From Limosilactobacillus balticus (GTDB lineage: Bacteria; Bacillota; Bacilli; Lactobacillales; Lactobacillaceae): 64,000 nucleotides of DNA. Positions 27,541 through 34,893 of the stretch are shown piece after piece; within the stretch, counting starts at the first letter, position 1, and every line of letters begins with the position of its first letter. The position numbers and the translations under genes are program-made. The stretch lies in contig NZ_JACIVH010000042.1 of assembly GCF_014145615.1 (NCBI RefSeq), positions 186,001 to 250,000 on the forward strand, given 5' to 3'. The notes below the pieces were generated by a model. The model was not told the origin of the DNA, searched no databases, and saw only the letters and a list, made by a program, of their open reading frames with translations.

Positions 27541-27852
27541 ATGGCCAAAAAAGATTGTCCAATTGAAAATACGCTTAAGTTAATAAACGGAAAATGGAAA
27601 AGCGTAATTATATATCAAATTAGTAAATATGCGCCCTGTCGTTTTTCAGAGTTGCAAAAATTAATTCCTGATTGCTCAAAAAGAATGTTGGCTCTTCAAC
27701 TAAAAGATTTAGAGGAAGCAAGCATTATTCAAAAGCGTGTTTATTCGACAGTGCCGCCTAAGACTGAGTATTCATTGACGGAAGTAGGAAAAAGTTTAGT
27801 ACCAGTAATTAAGTCAATTAACCAGTGGGGCAAAAAATATACTAAAAAATAA
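27541..27852 (+). CDS. HxlR family redox-type regulator (YodB/CatR-like)
   Basis: 103 residues from the ATG at 27541 with AAAGGAG upstream. The protein begins MAKKDCPIENTLKLINGKWK. The Cys at residue 6 followed by Pro is where YodB and CatR place their reactive sensor cysteine. The helix-turn-helix FSELQKLIPDCSKRMLALQLKDLEEA and wing PPKTEYSLTEVG follow. A second Cys lies near residue 44. It is divergent from a nitroreductase and upstream of an SDR gene, so regulation of electrophile or quinone detoxification is the likely role, by analogy. Confidence 0.88.
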   Translation: MAKKDCPIENTLKLINGKWKSVIIYQISKYAPCRFSELQKLIPDCSKRMLALQLKDLEEASIIQKRVYSTVPPKTEYSLTEVGKSLVPVIKSINQWGKKYTKK

Positions 27853-27980
27853 AATTTTGCCGATTGCTTGTCCACCAATAATATCTTACCTAAATGTAAC
27901 TATCTTACTTGTAAGTGCTTACTTTTAATTGGCGTGGAGAATTGTATACTAAAAGTAGAATTTACGAGGAGGTAAAAATA

Positions 27981-28637
27981 GTGGCAAGAGAAGTTCTGAT
28001 TCTGGGTGCAACTGGGAAAATTGCTGGACACGCAATTGATGCATTGTTAGCAAATGGTAATGACGAATTATTATTGTTTACCCGGCACCCACAAAATATG
28101 AATGTTGTCGATGAAAATCGCGAAACAGTTATTAAAGGGGATGTCCTAAATATTGGAGATCTAGAGCCCGCGATTGAACGAGCAGATGTAGTTTATGCTA
28201 ATCTACGTAATCCTGAAATTACGCAACAAGCTAAAAATATTGTTAGTTTGATGGAAAAATATGCTGTAAAGCCGTTAGTCTGGATTTCTTCGATTGGAAT
28301 CTATGATGAAGTTCCAGGTAAATTTGGTGAATGGAATAATGAAATGTTAGGTGGCGGCCAGAAAGATAGCTATTTAGGAACTTATCGTAGGGCTGCCGAT
28401 GTAATTGAAAATTCAACCCTTGATTACACGATTATTCGTCCAGCTTGGTTAACGGATAAGGATGAAATTGATTACGAAACGACTGTAAAAGGAGAACCAT
28501 TTAAGGGTACGGAGGTTTCTCGCAAGTCGATCGGTAATTTTGTTGCAAAAATTATTGATGATCCGGCACCATATGCACGAAAAAACTTTGGTGTGAATAA
28601 ACCTAATACGGATGGGGATAAACCAGCATGGTATTAA
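27981..28637 (+). CDS. NAD(P)-binding SDR/NmrA-like protein
   Basis: 218 residues from the GTG at 27981 with GAGGAGG 8 bases upstream; an in-frame ATG at 27915 lies before the promoter-like TATACT. The Rossmann loop is VLILGATGKIAGHAIDAL, then PLVWISSIGIYDEVPG and LDYTIIRPAWLTD. It is similar to YwnB/YhfK-type NAD(P)H-binding proteins and distantly to the gene at 21501. It lies 128 bases downstream of the HxlR gene and probably belongs to its regulon. Confidence 0.83.
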   Translation: MAREVLILGATGKIAGHAIDALLANGNDELLLFTRHPQNMNVVDENRETVIKGDVLNIGDLEPAIERADVVYANLRNPEITQQAKNIVSLMEKYAVKPLVWISSIGIYDEVPGKFGEWNNEMLGGGQKDSYLGTYRRAADVIENSTLDYTIIRPAWLTDKDEIDYETTVKGEPFKGTEVSRKSIGNFVAKIIDDPAPYARKNFGVNKPNTDGDKPAWY

Positions 28638-28645
28638 GCCTCTAC

Positions 28646-28801
28646 TTGTAAAATAGACTAGTCCATTGTATACTAAAACCGAATAATTTAATAACGACTC
28701 GTCTTTAGTCCCCGGATTAAAGATATTAAGAGTACTAGCCACCTTCTACTAGGGCCTGTCACAATGACATGAAGAAGTTGGTTAGTACTCTTTTATTTTT
28801 T
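28646..28801 (+). ncRNA. Promoter and structured leader or small RNA ending in a terminator, upstream of the ElaA-type gene
   Basis: A good promoter (TTGTAA 28646-28651, 17 bases, TATACT 28669-28674) would start an RNA near 28681. The RNA has a hairpin CTTTAGTCC/GGATTAAAG and then a long stem starting AAGAGTACTA at 28728 and closing TAGTACTCTT. An inner TGTCA-CAA-TGACA hairpin and CCTTC/GAAG pairs lie within it, followed by TTATTTTTT at 28792-28800. The GNAT start is 15 bases further. It is either an attenuator/riboswitch-like leader or a ~120-nt small RNA. I do not recognise the class. Confidence 0.6.
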
Positions 28802-28815
28802 AGGAGGTTTTTAAT

Positions 28816-29253
28816 ATGAATGTTGAAGTAAAAACACTAAATGAAATGACCGCTCAAGAATGGTGTAGATTAGCAGAAGAACGGATAAAAGTATTTGTTG
28901 TTGAGCAAGAATGTCCTTATCAAGAAATCGATGAACAGGATTATCAAGCTCACCATTTAATGTTAAAGGACGAGCAAGGAGAATTAGTAGGTTACACGCG
29001 AATGATGGCTAAGGATGATGCTCATGCGACTTTTGGCCGTGTATTAGTCTTGAAGCAATTTCGTGGACATAAATATGGTCGTCAGCTAGTTCAGGCAACG
29101 ATCGATGAAACTAAGCGTCTTTTCCCAAATAAGACAATTCAAATTCAAGCTCAAGCATATCTTAAAGAGTTTTACGCATCGTTTGGATTTAAGCCGATTT
29201 CAGATGTTTACCTTGAAGATAATATTCCGCACTTAGATATGGTATTAGATTAA
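28816..29253 (+). CDS. ElaA-type GNAT acetyltransferase
   Basis: 145 residues with TTAGGAGG upstream. N-terminal region ERIKVFVVEQECPYQEIDEQD and YTRMMAKDDAHATFGRVLVLKQFRGHKYGRQL are diagnostic for ElaA-like proteins; acetyl-CoA binds near RGHKYGRQLV. The C-terminal FYASFGFKPISDVYLEDNIPH closes the fold. The substrate is unknown. The structured leader immediately upstream suggests its expression is controlled by attenuation. Confidence 0.88.
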   Translation: MNVEVKTLNEMTAQEWCRLAEERIKVFVVEQECPYQEIDEQDYQAHHLMLKDEQGELVGYTRMMAKDDAHATFGRVLVLKQFRGHKYGRQLVQATIDETKRLFPNKTIQIQAQAYLKEFYASFGFKPISDVYLEDNIPHLDMVLD

Positions 29254-29381
29254 TTGTGAAGAAAATACTAATAGAGTAGTAATTTTGAGTTAAAGTAAGG
29301 TAATTATCAATCTTGTGTTAGCGCTTCCGTGATATAGTGAGGATATTGAATTGACACTATCAAATAAGGAGGCAGAATATT

Positions 29382-29615
29382 ATGACAAAGATATTTACAA
29401 GAGAAGAATTGAAAAAATATGATGGACAAAATGGGAATCCAGCTTATGTAGCAATTAATAATCGTGTCTATGATGTAACGCATATCCCAGCATGGCAAGA
29501 TGGCGCTCACCATGGAAACAAGGCAGGATTGGATTTGACAGATATTCTGTTTAATTACTCTCCGCATAAGGATCGCGTATTGGCTAAATTACCATTAGTA
29601 GGGGAATTGGTATAA
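29382..29615 (+). CDS. Cytochrome b5-like heme-binding domain protein (copy 1 of 3)
   Basis: 77 residues, SD AAGGAGG. It is a single b5-like domain: FTREELKKYDGQNGNPAYVAINNRVYDVT, then AWQDGAHHGNKAGLDLT and YSPHKDRVLAKLP. His in HHG and His in SPHKDR are the candidate axial heme ligands. There is no signal peptide or membrane anchor, so it is probably cytosolic. It is the first of three homologues within 850 bases. An electron-transfer or heme-carrier role is inferred; these bacteria depend on external heme. Confidence 0.87.
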   Translation: MTKIFTREELKKYDGQNGNPAYVAINNRVYDVTHIPAWQDGAHHGNKAGLDLTDILFNYSPHKDRVLAKLPLVGELV

Positions 29616-29758
29616 GAGGGGCTGGGTTTACCTTAGCCTTTTTTATTTGTGAAATATAATTAAATTATTGCTTTATAGTTATTGGAGTGCTTTTTGGTTT
29701 ATTTATTAAATAATAGTGCTATATTTAAATTAATGATAAGCTTTGGGAGGAATAGCTA

Positions 29759-29977
29759 ATGGCTGAGAAAGAATTTACACGAGATGAATTAGCTAAATAT
29801 AATGGTGATGGTGAAAAGCCACATTACATGGCAATCGATGGGTTAGTTTATGATATTACAGATGCTCCTAAAAAAGGAATCAGCATAAAAAAGTTGATGG
29901 AAGTCGTTTTTGGCCGTTCAAAAGAAAAAGATGAAATTCTAAAAAAGTTAACAGTTGTGGGAAAATTAGCTGATTAA
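29759..29977 (+). CDS. Degenerate cytochrome b5-like protein (copy 2 of 3)
   Basis: 72 residues, SD GGGAGG. The N-terminal half follows the b5-like pattern (FTRDELAKYNGDGEKPHYMAI, DGLVYDITDA). The loop that carries W-x-x-G-x-HHG in copies 1 and 3 is replaced by PKKGISIKKLMEVVFG. The second His is replaced too (SKEKDEILKKL in place of SPHKDRVL). Heme ligation as in the sister genes is therefore not possible. It keeps the fold start, the end (VVGKLAD) and an intact frame, so it is not a simple pseudogene. Confidence 0.82.
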   Translation: MAEKEFTRDELAKYNGDGEKPHYMAIDGLVYDITDAPKKGISIKKLMEVVFGRSKEKDEILKKLTVVGKLAD

Positions 29978-29989
29978 GAAGGTGGTTAG

Positions 29990-30235
29990 ATGACAAATAA
30001 AACATTTACCAGAGATGAGTTGCGTAAGTATAATGGACAGAATGGAGCGGATGCATATATTGCAATCGATGGAATTGTTTATGATGTGACTCATAGTCCT
30101 GCTTGGAAAAATGGAATTCATCATGGTTATCAAGCCGGTTATGATTTAACGGATGCACTATATAAGGTTTCTCCACATAAAGACCGTGTATTGGCAAGCC
30201 TACCCAAGGTGGGGACTTTAGTGGGAGAAGAATAA
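29990..30235 (+). CDS. Cytochrome b5-like heme-binding domain protein (copy 3 of 3)
   Basis: 81 residues, SD GAAGGTGG, start 12 bases after the stop of copy 2. FTRDELRKYNGQNGADAYIAI, then AWKNGIHHGYQAGYDLT and VSPHKDRVLASLP; all positions expected for heme binding are kept as in copy 1. It is certainly cotranscribed with copy 2. The short ending GTLVGEE differs from copy 1. Confidence 0.87.
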   Translation: MTNKTFTRDELRKYNGQNGADAYIAIDGIVYDVTHSPAWKNGIHHGYQAGYDLTDALYKVSPHKDRVLASLPKVGTLVGEE

Positions 30236-30239
30236 ATAG

Positions 30240-30385
30240 GATCGAGACAAAAATCACTCGTAACTTCGTTTTCGAGTTCCCCGTAAATAACAATAGGTCT
30301 CTAATATTCGGTAAAGCCGAATGTTAGAGACCTATTGTTGTACTGTGCTATTTTGGGGTATAGTATGACTTATGTCACAGCCTCA
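30240..30385. repeat. Intergenic inverted-repeat element (MITE- or REP-like)
   Basis: The centre is a near-perfect hairpin from 30289 to 30339 (AACAATAGGTCTCTAA and its complement, loop GTAAAG, one mismatch). A wider CCCC/GGGG-closed stem surrounds it (CCCCGTAAATA at 30280 and TATTTTGGGG near 30358). The left edge is ATCGAGACAAAAATC and the right edge ATGTCACAGCCTC, both resembling end sequences of dispersed lactobacillal repeats. No ORF fits. There is no T run after the stem, so it is not an ordinary terminator. Confidence 0.5.
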
Positions 30386-30399
30386 ATAGGCAATTTAAC

Positions 30400-31536
30400 T
30401 TATCCCCAAACTTCTGTAGCAATTTCTTTAACTAATGCAATCTTTTTCCATTGTTGTTCTTCTGTTAAAATATTTCCTTCTTCAGTTGATGCAAAACCAC
30501 ATTGAGGACTAAGACAGAGCTTATCTAATGGATGGAATTGCGCAGCTTCATGAATTCGTTTGATAATTGCTTCCTTATCTTCAAGTTCACCTGATTTTGA
30601 AGTGATTAAACCAAGAACAACATACTTATCATCAGGAACTTTGCTAAGTGGTTCAAATCCGCCAGCACGTTCACTATCGTATTCGAGATAGAAGGCAGTG
30701 ACGTTTTCCTTAGCAAATAGCGTGTCGGCGACTGGTCCATAACCACCGGCGGCAGCCCAGGTTGAGTGGTAGTTTCCGCGACAAACGTGGGTATTAATTG
30801 TTAAGTCGGCAGGTAAATTAGCAATTGCCTCATTATTTACTTTTAAGAATCGCTTTTGAAGGGCTTCAAGCTGAGATACATCAGCATGGGGGTCTTTTTT
30901 CTTTAGGTTAGCAAAGGCGTTAACAGAAATTCCCCATGTACAGTCATCTAGTTGAAGAGTACGACAACCAGCAGTATAAAGATCTTCAATCACTTGATGA
31001 TAAGCAGCTGCAACGTCATGATCTAAATCTTCTTGGTTGGGATAAAATTCTTTAGCATTAGCTTGATTTTCGGGACGAAGAAATTCTTCTAAAAATTGTG
31101 CTGGTGCAGGAATGGTTTGTTTAACTTGAACGCCATCAGAGGTATGAGCTTGGGTAAATTTGAAATGTTCGACAAAGGGGTGGTTTTCGCCGGAGATTTT
31201 TCCGCTAATTTGAGCAGAATCATTTCGAGTTTCTTCGTCATGAAAAAAGTAACCATGCTCTAAGTTAACATGTTTAACTCCTTGCAATCCCCAGAAGAAA
31301 TCTAAATGCCAGTAACTACGCCGGAATTCACCGTCAGTAATTGCTTTTAGGCCAGCAGCTTCTTCTTGTTTAATCAAATTAATAATTGCTTTATCTTCAA
31401 CAGCTGTTAAGTCTGCTTGTGTTATTTCGCCGTTTACAAATTTTGCGCGAGCTTCTTTTAGCTCTTGAGGACGAAGGAAGCTTCCAACGATGTCATAACG
31501 AAATGGTGATGTAGTACGTATAGTGAATTCAGTCAT
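30400..31536 (-). CDS. Cobalamin-independent methionine synthase-like protein (MetE C-terminal domain family)
   Basis: 378 residues, about half the size of MetE, corresponding to the catalytic barrel alone (like B. subtilis YxjG/YxjH). The N-terminal VGSFLRPQELKEAR and the LQLDDCTWG, INTHVCRGNYHS and LSPQCGFAST segments hold the zinc His and two Cys ligands expected for homocysteine or thiol activation. It probably transfers a methyl group to homocysteine from a small donor rather than from folylpolyglutamate. The Met T-box upstream supports a role in methionine supply. SD AAAGGATC. Confidence 0.88.
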   Translation of the reverse strand: MTEFTIRTTSPFRYDIVGSFLRPQELKEARAKFVNGEITQADLTAVEDKAIINLIKQEEAAGLKAITDGEFRRSYWHLDFFWGLQGVKHVNLEHGYFFHDEETRNDSAQISGKISGENHPFVEHFKFTQAHTSDGVQVKQTIPAPAQFLEEFLRPENQANAKEFYPNQEDLDHDVAAAYHQVIEDLYTAGCRTLQLDDCTWGISVNAFANLKKKDPHADVSQLEALQKRFLKVNNEAIANLPADLTINTHVCRGNYHSTWAAAGGYGPVADTLFAKENVTAFYLEYDSERAGGFEPLSKVPDDKYVVLGLITSKSGELEDKEAIIKRIHEAAQFHPLDKLCLSPQCGFASTEEGNILTEEQQWKKIALVKEIATEVWG

Positions 31537-31588
31537 AGTAAATCGATCCTTTCTATTCGTGATGGGTTCAAGAATTGAAGCAATAAAA

Positions 31589-31890
31589 AACGTCCCTAGG
31601 AAAAATATTTCTACTTTTCCTAGGGACGTTGATTAATCAATAGTTAATTAACGTGTTACCACCCTAATTTGATAGCATCTCACAATACTATCCTCAATAG
31701 GTACACTAATGGAAGCTATACCCAGACGTTTTATCGGTCGTCAATCGTGAACTACTTATATAGAATACTCGTAATTCGTGAAGCTCCAAGACCATCTTCG
31801 TCTCAGTCTCTTATGTCACTTCTCATCAACCGTGATTCTCTGTAATAAGATTCTAAGATTACTCATCTTTTCTAAATTGTTTCTCATTTA
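31589..31890 (-). ncRNA. T-box leader, Met-specific, upstream of the MetE-like gene
   Basis: On the minus strand the T-box AGGGTGGTAACACG (31666-31652) precedes a strong terminator with arms AACGTCCCTAGGAAAA and TTTTCCTAGGGACGTT (31589-31630). The stem I specifier region reads GAAG-ATG-GTCTTGG, with ATG (Met) at 31795-31793. The T-box differs from consensus GGTACCGCG at the last positions. Uncharged tRNA-Met should relieve termination. Confidence 0.9.
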
Positions 31891-31899
31891 TTTGTCATT

Positions 31900-31928
31900 A
31901 TAATACGCGGATGAGATGTGAATGTCAA
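31900..31928 (-). promoter_or_regulatory. Promoter of the Met T-box transcript
   Basis: Minus strand TTGACA (31928-31923), 17 bases, TATTAT (31905-31900). Confidence 0.75.
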
Positions 31929-31953
31929 GTCAATTATGACAAAAAAATAAATC

Positions 31954-31982
31954 TTGACATATGCGATTAAAAGTATTAAATT
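31954..31982 (+). promoter_or_regulatory. Promoter of the Ile T-box transcript
   Basis: TTGACA (31954-31959), 17 bases, TAAATT (31977-31982). Its -35 box is 25 bases from the divergent Met T-box -35 box. Confidence 0.75.
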
Positions 31983-31989
31983 AGATAAA

Positions 31990-32272
31990 AATTAAAATAT
32001 GATTATAAAAACGCGTTGAAAAGAAGAGTAATTATGAGTGGATTAGCAGAGAGTCCTTGGTTGATGGAAAAGGATAACCTGCTTATAATGAAAATCACTT
32101 TGAGTGCCATGATGAAATTAGTAATTAATGGTGGGATCAGCCCATTATAGCTGACGTGTTTAATGGAAACATTGAACATTTGAGGCTAATAATGTGAATT
32201 ATTGGCAAATTAAGGTGGTACCACGTGAAAAGCGTCCTTAGATTAAGTTCTTTAATCTAAGGACGCTTTTTT
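31990..32272 (+). ncRNA. T-box leader, Ile-specific, upstream of a ketopantoate-reductase-like gene
   Basis: The distal stem I signature CAGAGAGTCC-GGTTGATG is present, then the specifier region GAAA-ATC-ACTTTGAG with ATC (Ile) at 32094-32096. The T-box AAGGTGGTACCACG ends at 32225. A terminator (AAGCGTCCTTAGATTAA with its complement, then TTTTTT) covers 32229-32272. Placement of the specifier follows the same local pattern as in the Asn, Met and His leaders here. Confidence 0.88.
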
Positions 32273-32298
32273 ATAGTCATAAAAAAGGAGAGATAATT

Positions 32299-33255
32299 AT
32301 GAAGTTTACAGTTGTTGGTGCGGGTGCAATGGGATTACGGTTTGGTGTTCTACTACAAGAAGCGGGTAATGAAGTTGATTTTGTTGAAGGGTGGTTACCA
32401 CATTACAACAAGATGAAAGAACAAGGAGGAGTTTATGTAACTCGCGAGCATAAAAATAGACATCTTGTTCCGGTTAACGTTTATACACCCGAAGAATACG
32501 AAGCTACAGATGCTGATTTTGTTTTCTTTGAATTAAAACAAATGCAGTTAGACGATATGTTAAAACGTTGTGAACATTTCTTGAAGGATCAATATGCGAT
32601 GACAGCGATGAATGGAATGGGACATGTTGAAAAATTATTGAAGTATTTCCCAAAAGAAAAAGTAGTTGCTGGAACGGCCTTGGTAGCAACTATCTTAACC
32701 AAACCTGGCGAAGTTGAATTTGTTGGCGAACGAGGAATGGGAACAACTAATTGGGCTAATTATACTGAAAAGCCTGATGAGAAGACACAAGCGTTAATGG
32801 CAGAACTCAAAAAAGCAAACTTTAATCCATCCCTTAAAGAAGATTTTATGGGAACGCTGATGGCAAAGGTAGTCTTTAATTCAGTTGTTAATACCCTTTG
32901 TACTATGTTTGAAATTACAATGGGTGAATATGCGGCATTTGATAAGGCTGATGAACTATCCCGTCAATTAATTGATGAAGCATATGATGTCTGTGAGCGT
33001 GCTGGAGTACAATTGGTTAATACGCGAGCAGAAGAGCTAAAAAGTGTGAATTATGTCTCTAAAGTTGGTTGTCCGCATCATTATCCATCAATGTACCAAG
33101 ATATGAGTCATAATCGTCCTGTGGAAGTTGATTATATCAATGGTTACTTTGTTGAGTTAGGGCGCCAGTATAATTATGAAGCAAAGACCCATAATTTTGT
33201 CACTAATTTAGTCCACTTAGCTGAAACTACTCGTCAAAATCGCAGTGTTAAATAG
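32299..33255 (+). CDS. Ketopantoate reductase (ApbA/PanE) family, probable branched-chain 2-oxoacid reductase
   Basis: 318 residues, SD AAAGGAGAG. The Rossmann N-terminus is FTVVGAGAMGLRFGVLLQEAGN; the C-terminal helical domain has the catalytic Lys region LMAKVVFNSVVNTLC and the conserved VEVDYINGYFVELG. By fold it is a 2-dehydropantoate 2-reductase. The Ile-specific T-box suggests branched-chain metabolism. In lactococci a PanE homologue is a D-2-hydroxyacid dehydrogenase acting on branched-chain 2-oxoacids, and I favour that role, as inference. Confidence 0.85.
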   Translation: MKFTVVGAGAMGLRFGVLLQEAGNEVDFVEGWLPHYNKMKEQGGVYVTREHKNRHLVPVNVYTPEEYEATDADFVFFELKQMQLDDMLKRCEHFLKDQYAMTAMNGMGHVEKLLKYFPKEKVVAGTALVATILTKPGEVEFVGERGMGTTNWANYTEKPDEKTQALMAELKKANFNPSLKEDFMGTLMAKVVFNSVVNTLCTMFEITMGEYAAFDKADELSRQLIDEAYDVCERAGVQLVNTRAEELKSVNYVSKVGCPHHYPSMYQDMSHNRPVEVDYINGYFVELGRQYNYEAKTHNFVTNLVHLAETTRQNRSVK

Positions 33256-33262
33256 TATTAAA

Positions 33263-33301
33263 ATAGACCTCCAACATTTTAGATCAATGTGGGAGGTCTA
33301 T
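33263..33301. terminator. Hairpin between convergent genes
   Basis: ATAGACCTCC pairs with GGAGGTCTAT, with additional ACATT/AATGT pairs. The T run is weak on either side, so its efficiency is uncertain. Confidence 0.5.
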
Positions 33302-33320
33302 CATAATTTAGAAATAAATT

Positions 33321-34697
33321 TTAAGCGCCTGGAATATCACTTTCATCTTGGAAATTAAATTCGTTTGCATGACGAAGAGAATAACAGAAGTAAACTCCTA
33401 ATCCAACTAGTAACCACAATAAGTATGTTAACCAAGCATTAAGTGAGATGCTTATTAATAAAACAATACAGATCAATACTGATAAAACAGGAATAACGTT
33501 GCCAAAAGGTACCTTAAATGGGCGTTTTAATTCTGGATAACGGTAGCGTAAGATAATTACGATAAGCGAAATTAAAGTAAAGACAACCAATGATCCAATA
33601 TTGGCAATTAATGCAAGATAATGGAGATCAAATTCTCCAGCCAAGACAGCTGCAAGAAGTCCAACTAACCAAATAGCACGATTAGGACTTTGGGTTTTGT
33701 CGTTAACTTTAGCGAGGCCCTGAGGAAGGAAAGCACTTCGACTCATTGACTTCATAATGTTTGAACCAGCGTAGATGAATGCAAAGACCACAGCCATGAT
33801 TCCTAAAACAGCACCAAGCGAAACAATCTCAGCCACGTATTTATGACCTTTAGCTAAAAGAACATAGGACATAGCTTCAGAGACATTCAAATCTTTATAA
33901 CTTAGAACTCCTGTCATAACAAGACTAACTAGAATATAGAGGGCAGTCGAAATAACTAAACATAAAATTATTGCCCGGGGAATATTTTTATCAACATCTT
34001 TAGCATCTTCAGCAGAAGTAGCTAGTGCATCAAATCCTAAGAAGGAGAAGAAGACAGCAGATGCCCCTGTGAAAATTCCTTTGTACCCATATGGTAAAAA
34101 TGGGTGCCAGTTAGCCGGATTAATATGTTGAGCACTAACAACGATAAATAGAACAATAATAAAAATTTTGACACCAACCAAGAAGTTGTTAACAAGTTTA
34201 CTTTCACTAGTTCCACGTGTCAGAATAATCGTCATAAAAAGGATCATCAAGACGGCGGGGAGATTTACATAACCACCAGCTGCAGGAGTAACCAGTAATT
34301 TATGTGGTAAATTAACTCCAAGAACTTCGAGGAACGATTGCACGTATCCCGTCCAACCATTGGCTACTGTAGCGGTCGTAGTAACGTAGACCCCAATCAG
34401 TGTCCATCCAGCAAGGAACGCCATAAATTTACCAATTGAAACCCACGCGTAGTAAAAGGCACTTCCTGAATTGGGGAGGCTAGTGGTTAATTCTGAATAA
34501 CAGAGACCAATTAAGCCGCTAGCAAGAGCAGCAATCAGAAAAGAGAAAACAATTGCTGGACCTGAATCTTCCGCGGCGACAATTCCAGTTAAAACTAAAA
34601 TTCCAGTTCCGATGATTGCGCCAATACCTAGAATAGAAAGGTCGAAGAGGCCGAGAGTTTTCTCATGCTCTTTTCCCTTGGGTAACTGATTTTGCAT
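33321..34697 (-). CDS. APC family amino acid permease (cationic amino acid transporter-like)
   Basis: 458 residues from the ATG at 34697 with GAAAGGA upstream; the in-frame ATG at 34715 contains the SD. About twelve membrane segments. The first holds the APC substrate motif GIGAIIGTGILVLTG; the region FFSFLGFDALATSAEDAKDVDKNIPRAI is typical of the YfnA/CAT subgroup. It imports or exchanges amino acids; the exact substrate is unclear. It is convergent with the PanE-like gene. Confidence 0.88.
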   Translation of the reverse strand: MQNQLPKGKEHEKTLGLFDLSILGIGAIIGTGILVLTGIVAAEDSGPAIVFSFLIAALASGLIGLCYSELTTSLPNSGSAFYYAWVSIGKFMAFLAGWTLIGVYVTTTATVANGWTGYVQSFLEVLGVNLPHKLLVTPAAGGYVNLPAVLMILFMTIILTRGTSESKLVNNFLVGVKIFIIVLFIVVSAQHINPANWHPFLPYGYKGIFTGASAVFFSFLGFDALATSAEDAKDVDKNIPRAIILCLVISTALYILVSLVMTGVLSYKDLNVSEAMSYVLLAKGHKYVAEIVSLGAVLGIMAVVFAFIYAGSNIMKSMSRSAFLPQGLAKVNDKTQSPNRAIWLVGLLAAVLAGEFDLHYLALIANIGSLVVFTLISLIVIILRYRYPELKRPFKVPFGNVIPVLSVLICIVLLISISLNAWLTYLLWLLVGLGVYFCYSLRHANEFNFQDESDIPGA

Positions 34698-34893
34698 GAT
34701 TATGATTCCTTTCATAAAATACTGAAAACTGAAACTTAATTTTACATTAAAAATTGCTGTGAATCAAATTTCACTTTAAAACTTATTGAAAATCTGCAGT
34801 CTGCTAATATGGGCTAACCTTTCTATCATGCAAATTTTAAGGCTTACAATGAGAATGACTTTTGATAATTTCTTTCAAAACTAGTTATTAACA

